Assembly (NCBI GenBank): GCA_965153455.1
Contig: OZ234499.1
Location: forward strand, 14,752,271-14,816,270
DNA length: 64,000 nucleotides
Source of the DNA: Sphagnum compactum
Lineage: Eukaryota > Bryophyta > Sphagnopsida > Sphagnales
Direction: 5' to 3'
This document shows positions 11,560 to 23,301 of this stretch, piece by piece. Position numbers and translations under genes: made by a program. Below the pieces are notes generated by a model, which saw only the letters and a program-made list of their open reading frames with translations, was not told the origin of the DNA and did not search any database. Position 1 is the stretch's first letter, and each line of letters starts with the position of its first letter.

Positions 11560-12660
11560 ATATCATTAGAATTTAATTGAAAAAAAAATCCATTGAATTT
11601 GAAATTTTAATTTAAAATTTTGAAATATCTCATTCAACATTCAATTCATTTTTTTCGTTCAAAAATTCAAAATTTGTGATTCCAAGTTCAATAGAATTTT
11701 TAGAATTGAGATATTTGAATTTTTTACTAAAACTTCAATTAAAATAGAAATTGTTCATTCAAAATTCAAATTGAGTTTTTTTATTCAAAATTAAATGAAA
11801 ATTGAACTAGATTAAGTTGAAATCTTCAAATTCAATTAATTCAAAAATTTTAATTGAATTGAATTGAAATCATCAAATTCAATGAAATTTATAATCATAA
11901 CTTAAAATTTGAGTTCAATCTACATATTTATAGTCAATGCAATCTTATTCAAATCCATTGCATTCAATTTAAGTACATTGAATAGAATCCACGTTTTGTT
12001 CAATAAAGTTCAAATCCAATTGAATCATATTTAAATTGTTTTGAATTGTTTAAAAGATTAACTAGGATCAATTCAAATTGAATATAATTCAAATTCAAGT
12101 CAATTGATTTTGAATTCCATTGAATTGAATTTAAATCCCATTAAATTAAATGTATTCCAATTGAATTGAATTGAATATAAATTTAATCAAATTCGAAGTT
12201 GTAAGTGACATTTCAAAATTGAATTGAAATTCAAAAAACGTATTCAAAATTCAATTGAAAATTAAAAATTTGGGTGCAAAATTGAATTGAATTGAATCAA
12301 AATTTCAAATTTCAAATTAAAAAAATCATAATGAATCACAAATTTATATTTCAAAGAAACTTTTGAATCAAATTTTAGATCTTGAAATTTCAAATTCAAA
12401 ATTTGAATTCAATTGAATCAAATTGATTAAAATTCTTAATTTGAACTCAAGTTTAATTGAATTCAATTGAAAGTATTAAATTAAATTTGATTCAAATTCT
12501 TGAATTTATTTATTTTTATCTTGTTTTGAATATTCCATACAAGACAAAAAAAAATTTGAAATGTAAAAAGGTTGCATAAATTAACATTTGTAATTAATAA
12601 ATTAAATGGAATTAATTAATAATTTGAATTTATTGGCATCTCTAATTCAATTCAATTGAA
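11560..12660. repeat. degenerate TTGAATT/AATTCAA simple-sequence block
   Basis: About 1.1 kb made largely of permutations of AATTCAA and TTGAATT, with the two orientations intermixed, so the sequence is locally self-complementary. No coding potential. It behaves like a degenerate microsatellite or an AT-rich matrix-like region. Confidence 0.7.
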
Positions 12661-13555
12661 ATTTATTTATATTTTGCAATATAATTATTTCACTTTTGAA
12701 CTTATGAAATCAAAAACATGAAACATTTAACGATTACATGTCTAAATTATGTTAAATTTTTATAGAACGGTAAAACAAAAATAATGGCACATAGTAAAAT
12801 AATTTGACTACAAAGTAAACAAGTTTATGGTTTATTCAATAGTTTCTATTGATCCAAAATGACATTGTTGTGTTGGCACATTTGTCCAAATATGATCAAT
12901 TTGTGTGCCATTATTAGTGTGTTTATTTTGGAAAAGGACGTTCGAAATTATATTTGTACATTAATGTTTATAATGTTACTGATTGAACCTTCTTGTTAAA
13001 ATATCTACATAAAAATCTCCACTTATGATTGTTGGACAATCTAAAAGCATTTTTTGTAAAGTAGATTTTAGATGGAGTTAAAATAAGAAATTTGCATTAT
13101 AGGTGGTTTATAAATTACAATTATGTATGTTGAATTTTGTGTGTTTTTGTTCAAGAAAAAAAATTAAAGATTCAACACCAAAATTAATTATAGTAGTTGT
13201 TTTCAAACACTAATACAAAAGTGAGGAGCAATTCATTGGTCTAAATCACTTTGGGACTTTAAAAGTGAAATAGGTTCATTGTATTTTAATGATTTCACCC
13301 TAGTTAAAGTTATTTCACTATAAGGTCACTATGTAAACATTATGTTTCACTATTAGTTGACATAATTCACTATTATAATATATGATGGTAAATAATTTTA
13401 TTTATGTTGTTTTAAATATCCTAAGTTATTATAAACTATTATAGGTTATTATACCTTAAGGTTTAAATTATAATAATTTAAAATAACATAAAATATAATA
13501 TAATGACATAAGGTATTACACATAATAATTTAAGGTGAAATAACCTAAAGTAGAT
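12661..13555. other. no gene seen
   Basis: AT-rich spacer without recognised features. It grades into the minisatellite array beginning near 13560. Confidence 0.4.
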
Positions 13556-13559
13556 TAAT

Positions 13560-14225
13560 CTAAAATAACTTGTAATAAAATAACTTAGAATAATGTTTAA
13601 CAAAATAATTTTAAAATAACCAAAAAAACCTACAATAATCGAGAATAACTTACAATAGAATAGTCAATGATAGAATAGTCAACAATAACTAATAATAACC
13701 TATGATAGAATAACCAATAATAGCATAAGGTAAATGACATTGAATAATCAAAAATAGTATGTGATAAAGTAACCAAAAATAACATATGGTAAATACCTTA
13801 GAATAGTTAAAACTAGCTTACGGTAAAATAAACAATAATTCCACATGATAAAATAACCAAAAGTAGCTTATGGTGAAATAAAATAAATTAGCCAACAATA
13901 GCCTATGGTTGAAAAAACTTAAAATAGTTTAAAATAGCCTATGATAGAATAGCCAACAATAGCTTATGATAGAATAACAAAAAGTAACCTATGATAAAAT
14001 AGCCAAAAATAACCAACAAAAACTTGTGATAGAATAACCAAGAATAATCAATGGTAAAATAACTTAGAATAACCAACAATAGCCAATAATGGCCAATGGT
14101 AAAATACTTTAAAATAACCAATAATAACTTATGATGGAAAAACCAATAATAGCTAATGGTAAAATAACTTAAAATAGCCAATGATAGCCTTTGAAAAAAA
14201 TTGTTTAGATTAACCAACTATTATG
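13560..14225. repeat. AACCAACAATAGCCTATGGTAAAATA minisatellite, part 1
   Basis: Degenerate tandem copies of a unit of roughly 30-36 bp built from AATAACCAA, AATAGCC, TATGGT and AAAATAACTTA words. The array gives long open frames on the minus strand (for example 13939-14217) purely because of its repeat structure. It is interrupted at 14228 by a probable LTR and resumes after 14816. Confidence 0.8.
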
Positions 14226-14227
14226 GA

Positions 14228-14816
14228 TGTTAATGCCATGGAGTTCATTCATATGAATGTTCATCCATGACTTGTAATGAACTTGTATTTAACTCTTAGT
14301 TTAGTTTTAATTCAATTTTAATTAATTTTTAATTCACTTCTAGTTAATTATTAATTCAATATTAATTAGTTCATAGTTCATTTCTAGTCGACTATTAGTT
14401 CATTTGTGATTAACGTTCAGTTCACTTATAGTTAATTCTTAATTCACTTTCAATTCATTTATAGTTAACTTTTAGTTAACTCATAATGCATACACGGGTA
14501 ACATGGGTCACATATATGTTGGAAGTTTCTTAAAAAACTTCTTTGAACTAGGTGCCCAATAGGTATAAATAGAGGTAGAGTTTCTTGTTACCTTTAGTTT
14601 ATTCAACATTAGTTTTGGGTATGTTTTCTTGTCATAGCCTTATTTTGTTCTTATTTCATATTTGTAATAAAATCTTGTTGAATTCTTGTTTTGCAATTGT
14701 CATGTTTTTATTCTTGTTTTTTTTATTTCACAATGTAAATTTGAAATTAGGCTTGCCTTTATTTACGTCGTGGTTTAAGAAGTCCTATAGACTTAGTTGT
14801 TTTTGTGCCCATGACA
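14228..14816 (+). mobile_element. probable solo LTR inside the minisatellite
   Basis: A 589-bp non-repetitive segment splits the array. It starts TGTTAATGCC and ends CCCATGACA (TG...CA). It contains a good TATA box (GTATAAATAGAG near 14565) and, about 100 bp downstream, an AATAAAATC polyadenylation-like signal, the expected U3-R-U5 order. The array sequence AACCAA/ACCAAT stands on both sides, but an exact 5-bp duplication could not be fixed because the array itself repeats that word. The LTR call is an inference from these signals. Confidence 0.5.
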
Positions 14817-15240
14817 CCAATAATAGCTTATGGTAGATTAACTAAAAATATCATATGGTAATATAACCTAAAATAGGCAACAATAACATATAATAGAATA
14901 GCCACAAATAACCTATGGTAATATAACTTAGAATATCCAATAAAAACTTACAATAAAATAATCACCAATAGTTTATGGTAATTTAACTTAAAATAATTAA
15001 CAATATCCTATAATAAAATAGCCATCAATAAAATATCCAACAATAGGCTATAATAGCCAATAATACTTTATAATATAATAAGCACCAATAACATATGGTA
15101 ATATAGCTTAAAATAACCAATAATAGCCGATGGTGAAATAACATAGAATAACTAACAATGGCATATGATAAAATAACATAATATAGCTTATGGTAAAATA
15201 GCTAAGAATTGTAACAAAAAAACCAATAATTATTAAGAAT
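14817..15240. repeat. minisatellite, part 2
   Basis: Resumption of the same unit family as 13560-14225 (AATAGCTTATGGTA, ACCAATAATAGCC and variants), confirming that 14228-14816 is an insertion into one array. Confidence 0.8.
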
Positions 15241-15299
15241 TGCTTAAGGTTTAAAAAATGTGCATAATAATATGTGATGTCAAAAAAAAGTCATTCATT

Positions 15300-15480
15300 T
15301 AAATAGTGGTTCAATAGTTAAAGACTTGTTCCTTAAACATAATGAAAGAAGGTGAAGGGTTCAAACCTTCGCACTTGCACCCTAGGTTGGTGGGGTAGGT
15401 GTTGAGGTGGGTTAGGTTCCTAATTTAGGCTAAGTAGTCTAATGAAGGGTCCTAGGTGCCTAGCTAGGTTTGAATTAACT
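15300..15480 (+). repeat. tRNA-derived SINE-like unit, copy 1
   Basis: The head AGTGGTTCAATAGTTAAAGACTTG (A-box-like) is followed about 45 bp later by GGGTTCAAACCTTC (B box). The body is then rich in CCTAGGTT and TTAGGCTA words. The same head-plus-body arrangement recurs near 19355, 49478, 50236 and 62990, so this looks like a tRNA-derived short interspersed element family rather than a lone tRNA pseudogene. Confidence 0.55.
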
Positions 15481-15839
15481 ATTAGTGAATTTATTATTGA
15501 TGATTTAACTATTAATGATTTTGATTAATTATTGGTGAATTCAATTAGCTATTAGTGAATACATTTGTCCGTAACAACTCATCCTTGTTTACTAAAGGGT
15601 TGCCCACTTTCACCATGATAAATTTGTTCATTTTTATGAATATTTTCTATCCTTGTTTCATTTGAACAAACAATGTGAGATGTTAATAAATTTGAATATC
15701 TTCAAAATATAATTTTGAAAAACAACTACTCATTGATTGTATAATGATAAATGCAATACAATTATTATTTTAAACATTTGATTGTTAATTCATATTATGC
15801 AATTGTTATTAATTGATTCATTTCATTTATTACAATTGG

Positions 15840-18110
15840 ATCAATTTGAAAAAAAATCATTGATAATGACAAAAGCAAACATGTTCTCTTGATTGTATTC
15901 TAGATGAAGTTCTATGTGTCAAACCATGTTTTGTTACATTAGTTGAATCAAATGTTAAATGATCAAGAATCAAACCATGTGCATGATGTATAGTACATGT
16001 TGCAAGTAATATGAGAAGGATTACGTCCTATTTGTATTTCAACAATTCTTTGATCAAGCGGTGTCCATTTTTTATCAAGTCTAGGGTATTTCTCATAACA
16101 TGTGCATTTTAATTCTTGAATTAATACCAACTTGACAATTATGGAAGTCTATCCATATTAGTGATTTCTAAAAAAATGTCAATGTAATTTTGAAAAGTTC
16201 CATCTAGACCATTAACAAGACCATCTAATGTTGTGTAATTTCCTATGCATAATTCTACCAACATATTTATTTTCAACAATAATCATGATGAAAACCACTT
16301 GTTTTATTTTAATTTGTTGATAATTTTATGAATAAAACACATTTTGGAATTAATATCTTATGACGTAAACACAAATGTTTCACTTGGTGTTTTCTTAATA
16401 CATATTTATTATGTTCAATAGTTCTAGCATTTGTATATAATAGATATGGCAATGTATTATTTATAGGTGGCAATTTTAAACAACATATGTTAATGAAATT
16501 TACATCTTCAATAAATTGTAATGTTGTTTGAAATTTGTTTAAAGTTGACATCATTTTATCACATGACCTATTGTAATTCATAACATTTTTGTGCCCAAAA
16601 TTTATTCCAAGAATATTATATCCTTCTATTTTGGGTTTGAAAATCCATGAATCTCATATTGGAGGAATTTGATAAAATTGCCTTTCATAATGACATCTAA
16701 ACCACCCATAAATTTGTTATGAACTTGTTTTATAACATGCAATCTATGATCAATGAATGTTAACATTCTATTACCCACTAAAGACACTTATTTATAATTA
16801 ATAAATGCAATTCATCACATGTTTTTATTAATGTGTCACACCTTTCATCGATTAACACTTGAGTTTAGTTAAATTTCTTTTCAAGTGAAAGATGTATATG
16901 TTAATTCATGATTTCTTATTTTAAAGGGTTAATATTTTACAATTTTTTTAATATAATATTGTGACATATTATGTATAATACATGGTAAGTGTAAAAGTTT
17001 TACATGTACATGCACCACCTATTAAAAATATATGTAAAAGGATTTTTGGATATTTATTTTTTAATGCAAACTGTCATGAACAATAGTTATTTGTTCATTC
17101 TTAAATTATTTCATGTGTGAAGAAAAAGTTTCATATGGTATATGTTCATTTATTTGTTTTACAAACATCAAACATTAATTGTTTATTGGGTCAGTATTTT
17201 TGAACCAAGTTGAAGATTCTCTCATTAAATCATATGGTTTTACTCCCTTTGTATTGGTCCCATTCTTCATTATATTTATTACCAATGTGAAAATTATATA
17301 CAAATGTCTTTTGCAACATCTCAATATTATGTTTTTCACTTATGTAAGCATCTTTCTGTGAAACATTATTGTTTTTTAAATCAAATTTTGATTTGTGAAA
17401 AGGTTTAAACAAAAATTATAATTATCTATAATGATTTCATGGGTTTTTGCGAAGGTTAAGATAAAGCCATTCAATGATTTTTTTGTTTTTAAATCTTTTA
17501 TAAGCTTTTGTATTGTAATTAATTACAAATTTAGTTAAACATATATCACCTAAAAACTAAAGTCAACTTGTGTATTTATCAATTAATGATTTACAATGAA
17601 TTTTTGTTGAAAAAAATGATAATATTTTTTGTGGTAACAATAAAAAATTTCTATCTTGTTTTTCATGTGTTAACAAATTGAAATGATCTTGTTGAATGAA
17701 AAAATAAAATTGATAATGTTGTGTATTGGTTGTTGCACATTCATTTGTTGTGCATTTAAAAAATTCCTAATTTTTTACTATGTTATGAGGCTTTAGTTTG
17801 TTCACGTTTACATTTGTTTAATATAACTTTCATTTTTCAAATACTAATTTATTAACTTTTGTTAGGTAAAAGTGCAATAAGTTGCAACTACATAAGGATC
17901 TCCAAAATGTATTATGCATCTATGTTTGCTTTCCATATTAATGGCCCAACATATATATTCAATACATTTGTGCATATAAATTTACCTTTGATTTTAGAAA
18001 TAAAGTTGGTTTCTACAATGTTAATCATATCACCTAAATAGAAATATTTTTGTTTATATGTAAATCTAATAAAAATTCATCAAGGGAAACATCTTCTCCT
18101 AATCCATTTC
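15840..18110 (-). pseudogene. decayed Helitron RepHel protein (Pif1-type helicase)
   Basis: On the minus strand successive fragments line up in the order of a Helitron helicase. About 17900-17600 resembles the region before the helicase (SLIDKYT, ICLTKFV, NYNTKAYKRFK). About 17440-17230 reads HYR-LFKPFHKSKFDL and QKDAYISEKHNIEMLQ. About 16800-16640 reads GNRMLTFIDHRLHVIKQ then FMGGLDVIMKGNF, the diverged motif II/III of Pif1. The open piece 16309-16581 has FIEDVNFINICCLKLPP and LPYLLYTNARTIEHN. About 16250-15860 has TLDGLVNG, ATCTIHHAHGLILDHL and DSTNVTKHGLT, the final Pif1 motifs. Stops and frameshifts are numerous. Pif1 fused to Rep is specific to Helitrons in plants. Rep motifs and the element ends were not located. 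Confidence 0.85.
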
Positions 18111-18184
18111 AACAAGTGTGTGTTAGTATAAACATATAATGAATAATTTTCTTGTTTTTGATCCATCTTTGACAATGTTTGGTG

Positions 18185-18330
18185 CTATAAATGTGCCAAG
18201 AAGAGATCCCTTACTTTTTTTTGACACCATAAACAAAGGAACCTTCCTTTGAATTTTGTTAAACTTTAAATTCTTCTGTGTGGACATTAACCTATTTACC
18301 TAATGTATTGGTAAATAACAAAACTTTAAA
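18185..18330. repeat. third, diverged copy of the 45.8/61.5 kb repeat end
   Basis: GTGCCAAGAAGAGATCCCTT followed by TGACACCATAAACAA resembles the left ends of the duplicated segments at 45850 (GTGCCAAAAGAAGGGCTCC, GGACACCATAAACAA) and 61535. Similarity fades within about 130 bp. It suggests that the duplicated segments begin with a dispersed repeat. Confidence 0.5.
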
Positions 18331-18344
18331 TTTATTAGATTTTT

Positions 18345-19180
18345 TTAGTGATAGTACAACCAACATAAGTATAGCCACATACATATAGCCAACATAAATA
18401 TAGCCAACATAGATATTGCGAACATAGGTATACTTAACATAGGTATAGTTAGCCAACATAGGTTTAACCAATTTAGGTATAACCAGGATAGGTTTAACCA
18501 ACCTAGGTATAACCAACATAGGTTTGGCCAATTTAGGTATAGCCAACATAAGAATAGCCAACATAGATATAGCCATAGCCAACATAGGTATAACTAACAT
18601 AGGTTTAGCCAACCTAAGTATAACCAACATAAGAATAACTAACATAAGTATAGCCAACATAGGTTATAGCCAACATAAGATTATGAAATATTTGTATAAC
18701 CAACATAAGAACAATCAACATAGATATAGCCGACATAAGTATAACCAATATAATAATAGGTAACATAGATATAGCTAGTTCATAAGAATAACTGACATAA
18801 TAATAGCTAACATAGGTATAATTGACATAGGTATAACTAATATAAGAATAACCAACATGGGTATAACCAACATAAGTTTAGTCAATTTAAGTATAACCAA
18901 TATAGGTTTAACCAACCTAGGTATAACCAACATAAGAATAACCAACATAGGTATAATCGACCTAGGTATAACCAACATAAAAATAGCCAACATAGGTATA
19001 GTCAACCAAGGTATAACCAACATAAGAATAGCCAACATAGGTATAGTTGACCTAGGTATAGCCAACATAAGAATAGTCAACATATGTTTAGCCAACTTAC
19101 GTATAGCCAACATATATGTAGTCAACATAGGTATAGCCAACATAATGTAAATGTACTTGTACATAACCTAATTATAGCCA
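18345..19180. repeat. 15-bp minisatellite (AACATAGGTATAGCC)
   Basis: About 55 degenerate copies of AACATAGGTATAACC / AACATAAGAATAGCC. Because 15 is a multiple of three, stop-free frames with a five-residue period (for example IPMLA and ITNIG) run on both strands (18292-18660, 18524-18763, 18775-19164, 18857-19150). They are repeat artefacts, not genes. The array decays into CCTAGGTAGCC-type sequence after 19180. Confidence 0.9.
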
Positions 19181-19354
19181 AAATATAACCTACATAGCTT
19201 AGGGTAGCCTACATAGCCTAGGTAGCCTATGTTTACTTAGGTACTATCTTAAGTTAGCCTAAAACAAACAAGTCTATTATATTTTAATTAAGCTATTCAA
19301 GTAGGTTGAAAGAAAATGTTATGAATTTTTATTGACTTGTTATTTCACATAAAT

Positions 19355-19555
19355 AGGAAGTGGTGCAATAGTTGAGGACTTCGCCTTTCAAAGTGTAGGT
19401 GAGGGGTTCAAGTCCTAAATCTTGCAACCTAATTGGTGAAACGAACCTAGGTTAAGCTTATTATGTTTCATTAACCATGCTGAGCTTCCTAGTAGGTTAG
19501 GTTTTTTAACCTAGGCCGATTAGGCTTAAGTACATATTGGATAGGTGCCTTGGCC
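19355..19555 (+). repeat. tRNA-derived SINE-like unit, copy 2
   Basis: GAAGTGGTGCAATAGTTGAG (A-box-like) and GGGGTTCAAGTCC (B box) at tRNA spacing, followed by ACCTAGGTTAAGC and CCTAGGCCGATTAGGC words. The head and tail match the copies at 15300 and 49478. Confidence 0.6.
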
Positions 19556-19561
19556 TAGCCT

Positions 19562-19705
19562 TGTCACATGGTGACACCTCATTGGATGTTTAATTTTTGC
19601 CACATGGCAACATATAATTGGATGCCTATGCTTGCCATGTGGCAACACATCAAATGAATGCCTACACATGCCACATGACATCATCTCAATGGATAAGGAC
19701 TTGCC
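19562..19705. repeat. 35-bp degenerate tandem repeat with TGCCACATGGCA core
   Basis: Four copies at about 34-38 bp spacing (cores near 19565, 19599, 19633 and 19671). Each has a near-palindrome of the type TGCCACATGGCA followed by CAACACATCAATTGGATGCC. Confidence 0.7.
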
Positions 19706-20385
19706 ATATTTTAAATTAATCATTTGATCCAATGGCAAAAAAATGCCTATTTGAACCATTTGATGCTTTTTCATGATTGTGCTAAATAGTATCATTAGAT
19801 CAATCCACTAAGGTTCCATTAATCATTGCCATGCGACTTTGATCACTAGCCCATTCCAAATGTCACTATAATGTCACTATAGTGGAATTGGTTTAATCCA
19901 TTAAAAAATGAATGGATTGCGTAGTGGTTGGGACCACATTTCTTAACAGTGATGCAACACATTTTGCAGAAATATACATTATATACATGTTGTGAAAGTG
20001 CCTAAAGTGAGCCCCCATAATGTGCTTTCACCGATTGAAAGTAGGTTTAAAAAATGGTTGATACAACTTTTAAAACTTTCAAAAATTTCAACATATCACA
20101 TTGATGCCCTCATGTAGTTCAAAAAGACAATCTCATTAAGCACCACCTATTTTCTAATGTCATTGTCACAAATTTGTGTTTTTTAATCCATAAGGACTAC
20201 TTTTTTGGTATATTTTAGCATGCTTTAATCTTGACCCTTGATGCAAATGTCATGTCATGTCAATTTTGGACTTTTGGGACTAGAACTCTTGCCACTTTTG
20301 AGTTACCCTAACTTGTGCAACTACCCCGGAAATTTTTTGTTGTACTTTGTGAATTTATTGATGTTGTACTTTGAATATTTCTTCT
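19706..20385. other. no gene seen (remnant copia interior possible)
   Basis: Sequence immediately downstream (in minus-strand sense) of the copia gag fragment. I could not read a CCHC zinc knuckle, protease or integrase in it. Confidence 0.4.
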
Positions 20386-21026
20386 TCACATAAAGAGTTG
20401 ATGAACTTTCATTGTGTAGATCATGAACATGTACTCTTTCATCAATGTTTCTTCTTGGATCAAGTTTGTGATCAAAGATTGAAGAGTCAAGTTAAGTTGT
20501 CTCATTAAAGAACTTATGAATTTTTTATAGCTTGGAGGCATACTCCTCATAATGCAAATAATTGCTTCGTCATTTAGCATGGCTGCACCTATGGTAGTAA
20601 GTTGATGCAGATTTGCTTGAAACAAATGGACGTGTTTCGTAACATTGCCACTTTCCTTGATCTTCAAAGTATAAAACCTATCCTTTAGATACATTTTGGT
20701 TTTGGAACATCTTGAGATTGGAACAATCTTGCTAGCTCTGTCCATGCTAAATTTGATGTTGCACATGATTGAACATGTGTATGACACTATTGTCCAAGCA
20801 ACTATTAATATGTGGTAAGAGACAATGTCCCTTTCCTCCCACCAATTGATGCTTCTTGCTCCTATGGCAGGCAAAGCTGGAGTACCTGTAGTAATTTGGG
20901 CTGCAGTTGGAGCTATCCATTTTGGTACAGTACCATTTATGATATTCCATAAATTTTCTGCTTTTAATATCAATGTCAATCTATGAACCCATGTGTTATA
21001 AAAAGTTCCATCAAATTTAGTTACAT
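20386..21026 (-). pseudogene. Ty1/copia gag fragment
   Basis: Reading leftward from 21026, the frame gives VTKFDGTFYNTWVHRLTLIL and then LKAENLWNIINGTV, the N-terminal signature of copia-type gag proteins (FDGxNYxxWxxxM...LWxxVxG). It continues with WWEERDIVSYHILI, MYLKDRFYTLKIKESGNV, LHQLTTIGAAMLNDEAIICI, SMPPSYKKFI and IQEETLMKE, which follow the usual UBN2/gag order. The open part is 197 codons (20386-20979), and the N-terminus lies upstream of the first Met. No zinc knuckle, protease, integrase or RT follows, so the element is truncated after gag. The LTR and primer-binding site lie directly upstream. Confidence 0.9.
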
Positions 21027-21252
21027 GCTTATGTCAATTTTCTTTACCATTTATTTGCTGTACAAGGTTTTGGTGAATGTATCATGTGGTCCATGATGGA
21101 TTGTATTTTACAGATTTTGTTTTGTATGATTGAGATCAGGAATATCATGAATCTCTCAATCATTATACAGGTTCGACATCTACTCACTTTCTTTGATGAT
21201 CTCTTGTGCAATTATTTACATTGTGTAAACAAATGCATCTTAGATTACTTAA

Positions 21253-21267
21253 CCAGGCTCTATACCA
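21253..21267 (-). other. copia primer-binding site (initiator Met tRNA)
   Basis: Minus strand TGGTATAGAGCCTGG matches the plant copia primer-binding sequence TGGTATCAGAGCCTGG with one base missing. It abuts the LTR end at 21268 and precedes gag. Confidence 0.85.
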
Positions 21268-21448
21268 TGTGAGAATAATGCAAGAGAGATAATTAGGAGA
21301 GGAGATCTGCATCTGTATTGATACAAGCTTCTTCTTATACAGTTACACAACCTGAAGGATTATTATGATTCATGAAAGGTCAACCTTATTCGCTTAAGTC
21401 TCTGTGGAGCAGACTAGTGTACTAAGTATTTTACTAGTAACTCTTACA
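21268..21448 (-). mobile_element. 5' LTR of the copia element
   Basis: On the minus strand the segment begins TGTAAGAGTTACTAG and ends TATTCTCACA, directly next to the primer-binding site. It is 181 bp with TG...CA ends. A second LTR was not found to the left, in agreement with truncation of the element. Confidence 0.75.
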
Positions 21449-22472
21449 CTTTTTTTTAAATGGCTTTTTTTGGGGTTCTCTACCCCTCCCTACGGACACA
21501 TTCTTCTGGCTCAGCTTGATGATAGCTTGAAATGTACTCTGCCAACAAAAGTATCTACAATTACACTATATAACTAACTTTGCACCTGAAGTTAAATCTG
21601 ATTTTGTATCGAGGTTCATCGAAGTAAACAGGAATCGTCCAGATGAATCCAAGAGAAACCACGTCGACAACATGTGCATTAGGTGGCAAGGTTCAAGGCA
21701 AATGTGCATAACTTTTGAACAATGTATATGACAGCTCTATCATCATCGAGCATCATGTTCTTGAGTTGTGCGAACTATAGAAACACTATAAAGGTGATCA
21801 GCTGCACATCAGGTCTGTTTAATAATTCTGAACTTTTGCAACTATGTTCTGCATGTACATTGTACACTAGTTTGGTTCTGGAAGTATATGTAGACATCAA
21901 TATTAAGGCAGATTTAGTTCAGATTTAGTTAGTACGGAAGAACACACTAAATTTACGAAGACACGGGGGAAGGCTGGACACAGTATTTGAGTAGCCATAT
22001 TACTCCACTTTATTTTTATAAGAGGGTGCAATGCAGATCCAATGTACAAAGGAAATGTTTGGATGACCATCCTGGATCTCTCGATCAACCTATACATGTT
22101 AATCTCGGAGAAAGTGGCGGCCAATCGAGTTCTTATTGACTAACAATCAGGATCTGAATGCTAAGTATAGTAGCTATACTATAGCTAACGACAATATTGT
22201 AAATACGGCTTTAATAAAATCTACAGCACAATGAATCTATATATGCACACCGAAAAGAATGACGGGACAACAAACAAACAACTCAAGTGTGATTGAACGA
22301 AAATATATCAACAAATAAATAAGTGAATTCAGAATGCTGATTGCAATCCGTTGATTCTGAAATTATGTTCAAACCGACCTCGTCGAACAGGAGTTATTAG
22401 AATTTCTGAACTCGTCGAGAATTTCAATATCTTCAAGATATTGTGTGACGACAGCTCACGGTCGCAGCCTCA
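21449..22472. other. no gene seen
   Basis: Transition into the GC-richer island. Short frames only. It is the 3' flank of gene A, and a minus-strand AATAAA lies near 22010. Confidence 0.4.
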
Positions 22473-22913
22473 TCAATTGTTATAGCCCTTCCCGCAGTAG
22501 GGGCAGGGATAACTCGTGCACTTATGCTTAGGATCCGGCTCCGTCAAAGTTGGAGCGGGATATGAATCATGTGAAGTTGGAGCAGTATTGAACTTCCCTG
22601 CATAGATCAAGCTCGCTCGTCCTCGACCGCACACTGGGGAGGGAAATCTTGTGCATCGGTGCCGCAGGTCTGGAAAAGCAATCACAGCCCGAGTGCCATC
22701 TAAGAATCCGACAGTGTGATCACCTTTGATGTCGTCGCCACCTGCTTGTGGGTTCCGAATCTCTTCGGGGACAACATGGGATCTCGAAACACGTCGACCG
22801 CAACCTCCTGCCGATCCGCAATATTCGCATGGAGAAACTTTAGTGCCTTGGCAATTGGGTGCGGGTTCGCCATAGGTAATAACCATCTGTCTCTGAGCAC
22901 TGATGAATGCCAT
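22473..22913 (-). CDS. Cys-motif protein A (three-motif member of a local family)
   Basis: Intact 146-residue frame. The start is chosen because MAFISAQ aligns with the starts of paralogues B (MAILSAQ) and C (MAIVST). It has three Cys motifs: C21-x7-C29-x2-C32; C87 with HRCTRFPSPVC, where the middle Cys is Ser92; and HKCTSYPCPYC with C132, C137 and C140. The last two share H-[RK]-C-T-x-[FY]-P-[CS]-P-x-C with the single motif of B. No signal peptide or membrane span is evident. Cys/His spacing could bind a metal, but this is inference. A TATA/start-site block conserved with B and C lies at 23210-23301 on the same strand. I do not recognise the family, and the function is unknown. Confidence 0.65.
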   Translation of the reverse strand: MAFISAQRQMVITYGEPAPNCQGTKVSPCEYCGSAGGCGRRVSRSHVVPEEIRNPQAGGDDIKGDHTVGFLDGTRAVIAFPDLRHRCTRFPSPVCGRGRASLIYAGKFNTAPTSHDSYPAPTLTEPDPKHKCTSYPCPYCGKGYNN

Positions 22914-23209
22914 TGTGCGAAGATTTGTAAGTGTGTGCGTGGATTGATAAGAAATCAGAGAGAGAAAGTACTGGAATTAGAGGATGGCAAGTGAGGAAAT
23001 CTTCCAAGAATATATCGAAACGTTCTGCGCCCACCGTTACGCAAGCTACTGCAGAATTCGCAATCAGGAGAATGTGGATCAGTAGCTGGAAGCTTTCAAT
23101 CAATCAGCAACAGGTTGAACTTCAAAGGTGAGGCACCCAGAAATCTAGACAAAGAAGTCGGAATTTAAGATGAAATGTACGTGCTGGAATTGGAACTCGC
23201 TATCAGAGT

Positions 23210-23301
23210 GGCGGGGTTCAAAGAGTGCAGGCTGTAAGTAGGAGGCGATCGAGCTGATGGGTCAGTTGTGAAGATATCAGACTCCTGGGGGAGTTTATAT
23301 A
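23210..23301 (-). promoter_or_regulatory. conserved core promoter of gene A
   Basis: Minus strand CTATATAAAC (around 23293-23301) is followed 20-30 bp later by AGGAGTCTGATATCTTCACA (CTGATATCTT at 23271-23280). The same arrangement occurs upstream of B (27038), C (38834) and the D fragment (31128). Spacing fits TATA to transcription start. The ATG is about 380 bp downstream. Confidence 0.7.

Noticed and set aside
13939-14217. 92-codon hydrophobic minus-strand frame
   Set aside because: Translation of the minisatellite. Aromatic periodicity reflects the repeat.
18292-19164. Open frames of 79-129 codons on both strands
   Set aside because: They follow exactly from a 15-bp tandem repeat without stops and carry no other coding signal.
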